From assembly GCA_903871805.1 (NCBI GenBank), contig CAIQIE010000001.1, positions 21,710 to 85,709 of the forward strand: 64,000 bases of DNA, read 5' to 3'. This DNA comes from an uncultured Planctomycetaceae bacterium. GTDB lineage: Bacteria > Planctomycetota > Planctomycetia > Planctomycetales > Planctomycetaceae. The translations under genes were made by a program, and so were the position numbers. The notes under the pieces are model-generated. The model was not told the origin of the DNA. It worked only from the letters and a program-made list of their open reading frames with translations, and made no database searches. Numbering within the stretch: the first letter of the stretch is position 1; each line of letters opens with the position of its first letter. Shown piece by piece: positions 36,401 through 44,076 of the stretch.

Positions 36401-36496
36401 ATCCACCCCATTAAACTGCTCGCACTTTCCTATGGACTGATGCCAAGGCTGGAGCAGCGACTGAAAGCCCGTCCGTCCGGACTGAGTATGTCCTGA
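33470..36496 (+). CDS. FAD-linked oxidase / Fe-S / CCG-domain fusion oxidoreductase
   Basis: 1008 residues. Order: FAD_binding_4 domain (about 38-250, with ARGSGSGLAGGAIGRG), FAD-oxidase C-terminal domain (about 300-545, ending near SGEHGDGLSRT and LLNPDKI), a two-cluster ferredoxin-like domain (CNGCGSC near 581 and CFNCKQCQLDCP near 643), and a GlpC-like CCG region (HTPCH near 888, GCTGMAG near 921, DCSSC near 961). This resembles YdiJ and bacterial D-lactate or D-2-hydroxyacid dehydrogenases that pass electrons to the membrane. The exact substrate is unknown. Start GTG 33470 or GTG 33476. Confidence 0.88.
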   Translation: MFVEELRRRISEDLTDAIQGEIRVDRTAVALYSSDASLYEIEPVAVAYPRCSSDVEKLAAYSVEQSIPLIARGSGSGLAGGAIGRGIVIDFSRHMNQVLSISGDRVRVQPGVIREQLNRRLRSEGRYFAPDPSNSRITTIGGMLGVDAAGAHAVRIGSTRDHVHSLECVLSGGQRFEVGQESSEGARVVRPGDADGGLLANYDDLPLTTQTAATRRAEIIEQLGNLLHAQEALIRKHQPPLLRNCSGYMLRSILQDGCLNLPRMLVGSEGTLALFTEATLFTMPLPEHRSVALLMFGSLEQAVQATQVILPMDPSACDLLDRRLLSLGRGADIRFRDMILPEAEAGLIVEFTSGSAVEVRQRIDDMQRLVRESGIDFRLTRIAMTFEEVELLWSLPSRVVALLAGLKGDSRPLPFVEDIAVPPDRLAEFLISAQKIFQKHEVTATLYSHAASGQLHFRPILPVPSRSEGSRLEEIARDLYRQVIQVGGTISGEHGDGLSRTSFIRTQYGPLYRVFQQVKEIFDPLKLLNPDKIVSNDPQLTVRHLRETRPVSRLQESTSVPLLPIMQLQWTAAEAAEAAVRCNGCGSCRVNELPERMCPFVEEGNNEEISPRAKATLLRRALCADSPVDLLQSESVRTVIESCFNCKQCQLDCPSEVDIPHIVLEARAQFVRAHGLTRTSWLMSRVHTYARVASRFAFLLNPLLRNVLFRRSLEKFIGLAAGRRLPGYAGTPFLESQRVRRIDNTGTPGSPRPTVVYFVDYFANHHDPELAEAFVRVLEHNGFRVFIPRGQTVSGMSMVSVADVVAASDVAEQNLRELAEPAREGYPILCTEPSATLCLTREYPLLLATEDAKIVAQQTQDAGRFLLDLHRRGKLKKDFAPLKLRLAWHTPCHIRAIHREAAMPELLRLIPGVEIVPVEKGCTGMAGTFGAAAEHFQKSLQIGAELIQTMQTVDAVAGVTDCSSCRMQMEQAAAIPTIHPIKLLALSYGLMPRLEQRLKARPSGLSMS

Positions 36497-36540
36497 TGTG
36501 CTTTAAAGCAGGTTGCCTGACAGCACCTGGCCGACAGCCG

Positions 36541-37950
36541 TTAGGCTTCAGGCTGGGGTGACACGCAGTCTTCTGCATCCATCAGCGACAACTGGACTTC
36601 GATGATTTCCCGGGAACAGGCAAAAAAAGCATCGACGATCGTCGGATCAAACAGAACTCCGCGGCCTTCCTTCAGAATTTCAAAACATTTTTGACGAGGA
36701 TAGGGGTCCTTATAGGGGCGGCGACTGGAAAGTGCATCGAACACATCCGCCACTGCAACAATTCGACCTTCCAGAGGAATGTCTTCGCCAGCCAGACCGA
36801 GCGGATAACCAGAGCCATCCCACCGCTCATGGTGGCTCTGGGCAATTCTGGCAGCCAGTATCAGCAATGGTGATGTGCGAACAGGCAGTATTGCACTGTC
36901 GGGTCTGACATAAGACTTCAGAGCATCCCAGTCCCGCTCAGAAACCGGCTCGATGATTTGTCGCCCCAGCGCGCAGTGCTTCTTCATCAGTTCGTATTCG
37001 TCCTTTGCAAGCCTTGCCGGTTTGAAAAGGATCGAATCCGGGATTCCGATTTTTCCAACATCATGCAGCTGCGCTGCCTGCTCCAGCATTTCCAGATGCT
37101 TCTCCGGATATCCCATCTGACGGGCAATGATGGCCGTGTAACGACCAACACGAATGACATGATTCCCCGTTTCGCTGTCCCGATGTTCTGCTGCTCTGGC
37201 CAGACACAGGATCAACTGGTTCCGCGTAAATTCCATTTCGCGACTGCGAACCTGAAACTCTGCCTGCAGACGAAACGCCTGCTCAACTTCCAGCCGGTAG
37301 TGCTTCCGAACCACCAGCGAGTTTCGAACTCTGGCCAGCAGTTCATCCGGATCCACAGGTTTCCCCAGAAAATCACTGGCCCCCAGTTCCAGCGCGTGAC
37401 GCCTAATGGCGGCTGATTTGTCGTCGGAAAGCAGCAGCACCGGAATATGCTGTAATGCCGAATCCAGCCCCGCGACTCGAAGAATGTCGAGTCCGGTGAT
37501 TTCAGGCATATTCAGGTCCAGCAACAGCACATCCGGGGATTCAGAACGAAGCATCGGAAGAACCTGACGCGAGTTCGAAGTCACCGAAACGTGGTTGTAA
37601 CCCACGGAATACAGAGTTCTGCGAATCTGTTTCAGACATCCTGGATCGGCGGCAACGACAAGGATGCGTGCTGAGGGATCCACATTGCGCCAGCAGACCG
37701 CTGGAGTTGGCGTCATCCCCTGGTCGCATGCTGGCGCGAAATCACAACTGGCCTGCGGTGCGCCGGTTGTGGATGTCGCGACGGATTCCCGCTGCAATTC
37801 CGACACCAACGCAAAGGCGTCCTGTTGATCGCGGAAAAAACTCAACGGCCTCTCCGCTTCCATCGCCACTATCTGCGTTTTCTGGCTGGAACGATGCTGC
37901 GGAGGAATGTCCTGTAGCAAACGGTTGGGATTTTTATCTTGTTCTGACAC
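36541..37950 (-). CDS. Response regulator with HD-GYP phosphodiesterase domain
   Basis: 469 residues. An unusual N-terminal tail of about 93 residues precedes a receiver domain (about 95-210; phospho-acceptor Asp145 in LLLDLNMPE, conserved Lys197). The output domain (about 245-455) is HD-GYP: HDVGKIGIPD with His296-Asp297 and HHERWDGSGYP (GYP at 381-383). HD-GYP enzymes hydrolyse cyclic di-GMP and so influence motility and attachment. No histidine kinase is adjacent, so the regulator is an orphan. The start is GTG 37950; an internal Met30 is an alternative. It is convergent with the FAD/Fe-S gene. Confidence 0.9.
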   Translation of the reverse strand: MSEQDKNPNRLLQDIPPQHRSSQKTQIVAMEAERPLSFFRDQQDAFALVSELQRESVATSTTGAPQASCDFAPACDQGMTPTPAVCWRNVDPSARILVVAADPGCLKQIRRTLYSVGYNHVSVTSNSRQVLPMLRSESPDVLLLDLNMPEITGLDILRVAGLDSALQHIPVLLLSDDKSAAIRRHALELGASDFLGKPVDPDELLARVRNSLVVRKHYRLEVEQAFRLQAEFQVRSREMEFTRNQLILCLARAAEHRDSETGNHVIRVGRYTAIIARQMGYPEKHLEMLEQAAQLHDVGKIGIPDSILFKPARLAKDEYELMKKHCALGRQIIEPVSERDWDALKSYVRPDSAILPVRTSPLLILAARIAQSHHERWDGSGYPLGLAGEDIPLEGRIVAVADVFDALSSRRPYKDPYPRQKCFEILKEGRGVLFDPTIVDAFFACSREIIEVQLSLMDAEDCVSPQPEA

Positions 37951-38642
37951 GATGGGTGGCCCCGAGTCTCAACCCAGTATTCCGCGAAATGCAAAATAAA
38001 GTCTTTCAAATTGCCGCCTTTGGTTTACACCATCGACAACTTAGGTCATCCAGCAGCCGCAGAAAACAAGTGAGAGCGGAATCACTACCCTTGTCCCTGG
38101 ATTCGCCTCAGCTGTGCCGAATTTTCCGGGTTGTTGCTGTTTCTGAACATGGGCACTCACATAAAGAACCCGCAATAAATTGAATATTGGATACAGGGCC
38201 AGCGACCCGGGCTGCATTTTTCGACGGTCGGGAATCCGCAGTTCCCCGGAAATGCAATGGCGCAGAACAATCAGGGAGATTCATAACGTCTCGACAATTA
38301 TGGCGTTCCGGGACGATCGCCGAATCGAAAATCCGACGGACAGTGGGTGACTGAAGGCCGAATGACACGAGGGTCTGGCGTGGTTCATACGGCCGGGAAT
38401 TTCGCTCCCTGCAGGATTTTTCTGATGGAAAACAAAAAAGGCGATTCAGGTCAAATGGGAGGAATCGCTTGAGCCGGGCAGGATCGGGAACCTAGAATAG
38501 CCAAAAGTGTCGACGGGAACATTGTGTATTTCCCGGTGCGAGTGTGTGATGCCCCGGGGACTTGCTGCGGAACTATTCCTTCGTCTGCTTTGCGGCGGAC
38601 ATCGCGGGCTGTGGTCACGCGTGCGATTCTGCTGTGTAAAGG
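37951..38642. other. Gene-free divergent intergenic region
   Basis: 692 bp between the HD-GYP gene and the next plus-strand gene. Frames crossing it are short and lack signatures. It should contain both promoters. No hairpin of note was found. Confidence 0.4.
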
Positions 38643-39749
38643 ATGACAGTTGTGCGATTTCGTTCCAGAGGTCAGACCCGTGATGAAAAGCTCCTGCGGA
38701 GTGCTCGTCGTGCCACATTTCTGATCGCTGGTGGTGCCGTGCTGCTGCTGCTCTGGAAGCTTTCCGGCTCCGGAAGCTCGTTGAATGAGGCACTCATCCA
38801 GACCGGGGCTGCCAAAGGTTCTGTGGGAACCGTCCGGCGTGACCCGAGCAGATTGCTGGCTGATGAAGTGCAGGTCGTAACCAACAATCCGGGAGCGTCT
38901 GCCATTAATCCGGCGGCGATTATTGATAAAGCCGGCGCTGCAGCCATGGAAGCCCGGACAGAGACTCCTGAGGGACTGGACGATGTTCCTGATTCACTCA
39001 TACGCATTGTTCGTGACGACGTTCTGGGAGTCCTTTCGGACGAGAATGACGCGATGCTTGGTACGTTGCGACTGTCCGAAAAGGTGCTTAGGGATCGGCT
39101 GCACGAAATGCCCGAAGCCAGATATGCAGTGATGATGGATTCGCCGGAAGCGTGTCGTGGTAAGCCTTTTACCGTGCACGGTCGTCTGCGTCGTCTGACG
39201 CGTGCGCAACTTCCCCGAAGTGCAAACCGCTACGGAATCAAGTCTGCATGGGAAGCATGGATTTCTACTGCGGATTCGGGAAATCAGTTGATCCACGTGC
39301 TTGCACTTTCGGCAGATCCGAGATTGCCCGTTGTAGACTCTACGGGAAAAAATGCGCCGGAAGTGGAGCTTGCAGGTTATTTTTTCAAGCGAGAAGGTTA
39401 CGCCGCAAAGGGCCGCGATGGGACAGGAGCTCTGGCCCTGGCTCCACTGATTATTGCTGACCGAATCCAGCGAACAGTTCCACGCATCGTCACGACTCGC
39501 GCAGACGAACTGAACCCGTGGCTGACGTGGATTGCCGCCACCATTTGCCTTGCAGTGGTGGCTTTGATCTGGAGATTTCAGCAGGCTGATCACCAGTTTC
39601 GCGGAACAAGAACTCACCAGTTCACCCAGCCGCCAGTTCGGCCCTCCTTCGAAGGTGTCAGCTCGATCTCGGTCAAAGAAGTATTGCACGAGATGGAACA
39701 GCAGGCGCGAAACGGCGTCCCGGACACTTCTTTAACGCTCCCCCAATAA
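38643..39749 (+). CDS. Membrane protein of unknown function with a large external domain
   Basis: 368 residues. A transmembrane helix lies at about 23-42 and a second at about 297-314, with roughly 250 soluble residues between them. That middle part is mixed alpha/beta; segments such as GKPFTVHGRLRRLTRAQLPRS and APEVELAGYFFKREGYAAKG resemble OB-fold-like strands. The last 50 residues are polar. The first helix is preceded by basic residues, so the middle domain is probably periplasmic. The start is ATG 38643 or GTG 38652; AAAGGA is well spaced only for the GTG. Confidence 0.68.
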   Translation: MTVVRFRSRGQTRDEKLLRSARRATFLIAGGAVLLLLWKLSGSGSSLNEALIQTGAAKGSVGTVRRDPSRLLADEVQVVTNNPGASAINPAAIIDKAGAAAMEARTETPEGLDDVPDSLIRIVRDDVLGVLSDENDAMLGTLRLSEKVLRDRLHEMPEARYAVMMDSPEACRGKPFTVHGRLRRLTRAQLPRSANRYGIKSAWEAWISTADSGNQLIHVLALSADPRLPVVDSTGKNAPEVELAGYFFKREGYAAKGRDGTGALALAPLIIADRIQRTVPRIVTTRADELNPWLTWIAATICLAVVALIWRFQQADHQFRGTRTHQFTQPPVRPSFEGVSSISVKEVLHEMEQQARNGVPDTSLTLPQ

Positions 39750-39752
39750 AGC

Positions 39753-40340
39753 TTATCTTCGGCGAGAACGCACTAACTGGCTCAGTGTTCTGAAATTTGG
39801 ATGCTCGGCACTTTCGCACCACTCGAAGACAATCGATTCTGCAGTCGTCACGGTCACGCCGCCAGCGGCCAGACGTTTTAGTGCGAAGTCATGGTCACAG
39901 GTGTCACGACTGCCGGTCGCGTCAGCAGCGACAAAAACCTGGTACCCGCGATGCGCAAGATCGAGTGCTGTCTGAAGGAGGCAGATATGGGCTTCAATTC
40001 CGACGAGTACGATACAGGCGGGCTCGCCTCGCCCGTTCGGAGAATCCTCGGCAACCTGCCTTTCAATCACATCCGCAGCGCTGAATCGCAGCTTTTGTCG
40101 GCAGGATAGCCCGGTCAGTCCCTCGGTCAGTTCCGGAACGGTGTGTCCCAACCCCGGCGGATACTGCTCTGTCAAAAAGGTCGGAACCTGCATCAATTGT
40201 GCGGCTTCCATCAGAAAGCGGCAGCTGCGAATGACCGAATCCGCGCCGGAAATCACTGGAATCAGTTTCTCCTGAACGTCAATGACTGCCAGACAGCAGG
40301 ATTCCGCTGACAGTAATGCGCTACTTTTTCCTTGAGTCAT
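39753..40340 (-). CDS. Isochorismatase-family cysteine hydrolase
   Basis: 195 residues from ATG 40340 (a TTG precedes it). The family triad is visible as Asp21 (IDVQEKL), Lys83 (RQKLRFSA) and Cys120 (GIEAHICLLQT), with a cis-peptide-like region GIEAH before the cysteine. The closest known type is the YcaC/nicotinamidase-like group of cytoplasmic hydrolases. The substrate is not clear, and a pteridine, nicotinamide or isochorismate role cannot be assigned from context. It is convergent with the membrane-protein gene, which ends 3 bp away. Confidence 0.85.
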   Translation of the reverse strand: MTQGKSSALLSAESCCLAVIDVQEKLIPVISGADSVIRSCRFLMEAAQLMQVPTFLTEQYPPGLGHTVPELTEGLTGLSCRQKLRFSAADVIERQVAEDSPNGRGEPACIVLVGIEAHICLLQTALDLAHRGYQVFVAADATGSRDTCDHDFALKRLAAGGVTVTTAESIVFEWCESAEHPNFRTLSQLVRSRRR

Positions 40341-40569
40341 CAATGGGGATCCTGAAGGGACTGATGGTCGCGGGAGATGCGCCCGAGGAAATTCAACGCA
40401 GCAATCTTTGAAATGCGGATATTCCGGCCAGCTCGACAGTGTCTGGTTTAAAAATCAGGATCGGATTCCGGACACGATCCGGACAGTTCAGAGCAGTATT
40501 CGGATTCCAGCAGACTCTGCAGATGCGTACACGGGTTCCATCGGCGGTGATTGATGCAGCAGTTCCTCG

Positions 40570-41328
40570 TCAGGCAGCTCTGTGAACTGTCCTGCCAGAC
40601 TGGACTTTCAAAAATGGAAAATACGTGGGGTCATCACTTCGATCGATAAGCTTTTGAGCGACCACGTCCCCCTGCAGAATGCGTTCTGCCACTTCATCCA
40701 GGCGACTCATTTCCCGTGTCAGGGCCTCACCACACACTGCCATCTGATCGCGTTCCAGATCCTCTGACAGCAGCACAGGAGTGCCGGCAATCATGACGAT
40801 TGTTGAAAACGGCTTCGGAACGGTCAGGTCTGTCCAACTGCCCTTAATGGCCCAGGCATTCGAAGTCGCCATACCGCATGGCACCAGCGGGCGCCGTGAG
40901 CGGGACGCGATGAAGATCACTCCTTCCTTCATCTGGCGACGTGGACCACGGGGACCATCAGGTGTCATTGCAAGGTGCAGATCAGGAAGGCTGAGAATTT
41001 CTCGAACCGCTTCCATACCGCCCCGACTCGTGCTGCCTCGAACAGGGTGAATCCCGGCGATTTGAACCGAATCCGCAAGGTAACCGCCATCGCGATGCTG
41101 ACTGATCAGACCTGCAAGGTTGAATGTTCGGTTTGAGAACACAGCCATCACGATCTGATCGTGCCACATCGCAAACGTATACCGCTGCACGCCGCGTGGT
41201 TTGACGTAAGGACTGCCTTCCGAATCCACATGATGATGTCTCACGCGAACTGTCAGAAACAGCAGTCGCAGCAACACCGACGCCGTCCAGGAAAGCAACA
41301 AATTCACTGCTCTTGATCGAATCTTCAT
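40570..41328 (-). CDS. DUF374 lysophospholipid acyltransferase-like protein
   Basis: 252 residues from ATG 41328; the frame is open to 41466, but the MKIRSRAVNLLLSWTASVLLRLLF start gives an N-terminal membrane anchor. DUF374 motifs are WHDQIVM, SQHRDGGYLA, RGSTSRGG and TPDGPRGPR. The family is related to lipid A and phospholipid acyltransferases and is thought to act at the inner membrane on envelope lipids; here the acyl acceptor is unknown. It is a single-gene unit followed by a 226-bp gap. Confidence 0.82.
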   Translation of the reverse strand: MKIRSRAVNLLLSWTASVLLRLLFLTVRVRHHHVDSEGSPYVKPRGVQRYTFAMWHDQIVMAVFSNRTFNLAGLISQHRDGGYLADSVQIAGIHPVRGSTSRGGMEAVREILSLPDLHLAMTPDGPRGPRRQMKEGVIFIASRSRRPLVPCGMATSNAWAIKGSWTDLTVPKPFSTIVMIAGTPVLLSEDLERDQMAVCGEALTREMSRLDEVAERILQGDVVAQKLIDRSDDPTYFPFLKVQSGRTVHRAA

Positions 41329-41837
41329 GGCTTCCGTGCCTGTCAGGGAAATCCGGGACTGTGAATTCCGAAGGTCAGCAGCAAAGACTCGGCTGGACAC
41401 CTCCTGCGACCGGGCCATTGCAGCCAATCCCCTCTCAGTCCAAAACGAACCGAAAGTGTAGCTCAAAGACGGCTGCCTGTTGAGGGGAATTACAAGTCTT
41501 TATTTCAAAGCACTTTACGACAGATGTTCACATTCGAGGCCAGCTCTGTTCTGGGACTTTTTCCCGGAAATCACCGTGTGAATCTCGGAATTCGTCCGGA
41601 AGCATCCTGGCCCGGCATTGGTGAACACTGTTGAGTCCCGGGCTGCAGTCGTTGAATCCCGGACGGCAGACCCCTCAGGCTGGCATTTTGACGACTTCCT
41701 TTCCCGATTCTGCTTGCAAAGTCTGAATCCTCCGTTTCAAATCACAATGCAACAGGCAATCAGCATTTAAGTTCAACCCCGTTGACGTCTCCGAACTACG
41801 GCACGAATTCCTCCCTGCGCACAGAGGCTCCAGCGTA
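41329..41837. other. Divergent intergenic region
   Basis: About 510 bp, partly covered by the upstream extension of the DUF374 frame. Near 41625-41670 a motif GTTGA-TCCCGG-C-GCAG occurs twice about 20 bp apart, an imperfect direct repeat. Otherwise only promoter DNA for two divergent genes is expected. Confidence 0.4.
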
Positions 41838-43274
41838 ATGCTCTATTCGCCTTTCCCTGGACTGACATCCCGCCGGGAAATCCTTCGAAACGGTGGCGGA
41901 GGGTTTGGTATGCTGGCGTTGGCCGGACTTTTTGCGTCCGAAAGTCAGGCTAACGAAACAGTGCGTGTTGAACGTCACGAGTTTCCGCATCACCCGGCCA
42001 AAGTCAAACGGGTGATTCAGTTGTTCATGAACGGCGGGGCCAGCCCCATGGACACCTTTGACTACAAACCGGAGCTGGAACGTCTGCACGGACAGATGCT
42101 GGGGCCAAAAGAGAAGCCTGAAGGATTTACGGCTCCGGCTGGCGCCGTCATGAAAAGTCCATTTACCTTTGCCCGGTACGGAGAAACCGGTCGCTGGGTC
42201 AGTTCCGTGTTTCCGCATCAGGCGAAGATTATTGATGAGCCCGCCTTTTTGATGGCCATGACTACGAAAACTAATGTGCATGGCCCCGCCAGTTACATGA
42301 TGAATACGGGATTCATGCTGCCTGGGTTTCCCTGTTTTGGTGCATGGATCTCTTATGCGCTCGGCAACCTTTCGGAAAATCTGCCCTCCTTCATCGTGCT
42401 CCCGGATCCTCGAGGCCTGCCGTATAACCAGAAGGGAAACTTCAGTGCCGCATTTCTGCCGTCGAAACACCAGGGAACTCTGGTAGACGCATCACAGCAG
42501 CCGCCAATTCCCGATCTTTTTGCTCATCCACAGTATGGCTTTGCGCAGGATCATTCAGATCGGGAGACTCTGACACTTCTGCAGGAACTGAATCGCGAAC
42601 ACGCTGCGATCCGTCAGGAAGATTCCCGACTCGAAGCGCGCATCGCATCAGCGGAGTTGGCAGCCAGGATGCAGTTGAGCGCCCCGGAAGCCTTTGACCT
42701 CTCCGGGGAAACTGAAGCAACGCATGCTGCTTATGGAACATCACAGGAACCGACAGCAGATTTCGGCCGTCGCTGTCTTCTCGCTCGTCGACTTATTGAA
42801 CGCGGAACTCGGTTCGTTCAGGTATGGAGCGGGCCGCAGGGGGCAGCAAACAACTGGGACAATCATGGCAACATTCCAAACGAGCTGCCACCGATTGCAG
42901 CCAGCGTTGACCAGCCTGCGGCTGCACTGCTGACCGATCTGAAACAGCGGGGACTGTTTGAGGACACCTTACTGATCTGGACCACTGAATTTGGAAGAAC
43001 ACCCTTTGCACAGGGCGGTGTTGGACGTGACCATAATCGGGGAACCTTTGTCACATGGCTGGCTGGAGCCGGCATCAAATCCGGCTCTACATGGGGACGC
43101 AGTGACGACCTTGGGTACCAGACGGCAGAGGGAAAAACCTATTGCTATGATTTGCATGCCACAATTCTGCATCTGATGGGAATCGACCATACTCGTCTGA
43201 CATTCCGAATCTCTGGTATTGATCGACGATTGACGGACGTGCATGGAAGCGTCATCTCCGCGATTCTCTCATAG
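41838..43274 (+). CDS. DUF1501 Tat-exported protein
   Basis: 478 residues. The N-terminus has a twin-arginine motif, TSRREILRNGG, followed by a hydrophobic stretch, so export in folded form is likely. The body belongs to DUF1501, an alkaline-phosphatase/sulfatase-like superfamily very abundant in planctomycetes; MNGGASPMDTFDYKP, GRDHNRGTF and TEFGRTPF are typical. The family's usual partner, a DUF1549/DUF1553 cytochrome-containing protein, is not encoded next to it. The enzyme activity is unknown. ATG at 41838 has AGAGG about 10 nt upstream. Confidence 0.9.
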   Translation: MLYSPFPGLTSRREILRNGGGGFGMLALAGLFASESQANETVRVERHEFPHHPAKVKRVIQLFMNGGASPMDTFDYKPELERLHGQMLGPKEKPEGFTAPAGAVMKSPFTFARYGETGRWVSSVFPHQAKIIDEPAFLMAMTTKTNVHGPASYMMNTGFMLPGFPCFGAWISYALGNLSENLPSFIVLPDPRGLPYNQKGNFSAAFLPSKHQGTLVDASQQPPIPDLFAHPQYGFAQDHSDRETLTLLQELNREHAAIRQEDSRLEARIASAELAARMQLSAPEAFDLSGETEATHAAYGTSQEPTADFGRRCLLARRLIERGTRFVQVWSGPQGAANNWDNHGNIPNELPPIAASVDQPAAALLTDLKQRGLFEDTLLIWTTEFGRTPFAQGGVGRDHNRGTFVTWLAGAGIKSGSTWGRSDDLGYQTAEGKTYCYDLHATILHLMGIDHTRLTFRISGIDRRLTDVHGSVISAILS

Positions 43275-44076
43275 CCGGTTTTTGCCGCCGGCCTGCGTGG
43301 ATGCTCTCTGTAGGCATTTTCCCGGCCTAACAGACTGTCGAAAAACTTCCAATGGTTTTGCCAACCCCAGGCACGCCATTCCCGCGCACGCAGAAACCCC
43401 TTGATTTTTTTATACCGACCATGAATGCTCAGGTGCCCGCGGGATGAATCTCGATTTTCAACAGGCTGCTTATGGCTGCTGAACACGCCTCCCCTTGCCA
43501 GCAGACATCTTGCCTACGAGCAAACGCGGGATTTGTGCGGTGGCGACGAAACGAATGGGGCCGAATCTGCACATCTGTATGGATGTTCAGCAATCGTGGA
43601 CATGGTCCTGCAACCGGGGACACAGCAAGGTAGCCTTCTGAGAGAGCCCTTGAGGCCGTTTTTGGTGGCTATTTGAATTTCTGATGAAGATCGTAATTCC
43701 CTGTGACAGTTCCGCCGCCTGACGAATTACAGTTGCGAATGCGTATGAGCGGTGAGCGGTCAGAATCGCGTTCAGTGCGGCATGAGTAGCTCAGGTGGTA
43801 ATTCGTATTGACTGATGCGATGGCCGTTACTGAGTTTCGTAAGTCTGGTTTCTTCGTGCCTGATCAGGCCCATTGTCGGATGTCGCCGCCGTGAGTTTGT
43901 GGGAGGGAGCAGCCAGTTGGAAGACATTGCCGTTTCGTAGTTGCGAGTGTGCCGTGGAGAATTTCCGAGGCTATGCAGTGGCTTGTAGTCATCCAGGGCT
44001 CTCAGGCAAAAGTCCGAGCACTACTTTTGGCAAACTGTGAATTAGAAGATTCCTTAAAGACGTTGGGAGTGCAGCA
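43275..44076. other. Gene-free interval with a MITE-like repeat
   Basis: 802 bp between two plus-strand genes. It includes a 145-bp candidate MITE (43328-43472, separate entry). A frame overlapping the next gene (43949-44149) is not convincing. The rest probably carries the promoter of the GYF_2 gene. Confidence 0.45.
43328..43472. mobile_element. Candidate MITE with imperfect terminal inverted repeats
   Basis: The left end TAACAGACTGTCGAAAA and the reverse complement of the right end, TAAGCAGCCTGTTGAAAA, match except for two substitutions and one inserted base. The 145-bp segment between them has no coding capacity and contains a CCCGCGCACGCAG stretch reminiscent of the repeats at 7326 and 47179. 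Both ends abut TA. Confidence 0.45.

Noticed and set aside
35549..36406. 285-residue minus-strand frame inside the FAD/Fe-S gene
   Set aside because: It lies wholly antisense to a gene with strong domain evidence, is rich in His/Gln/Ser/Arg and shows no family motif.
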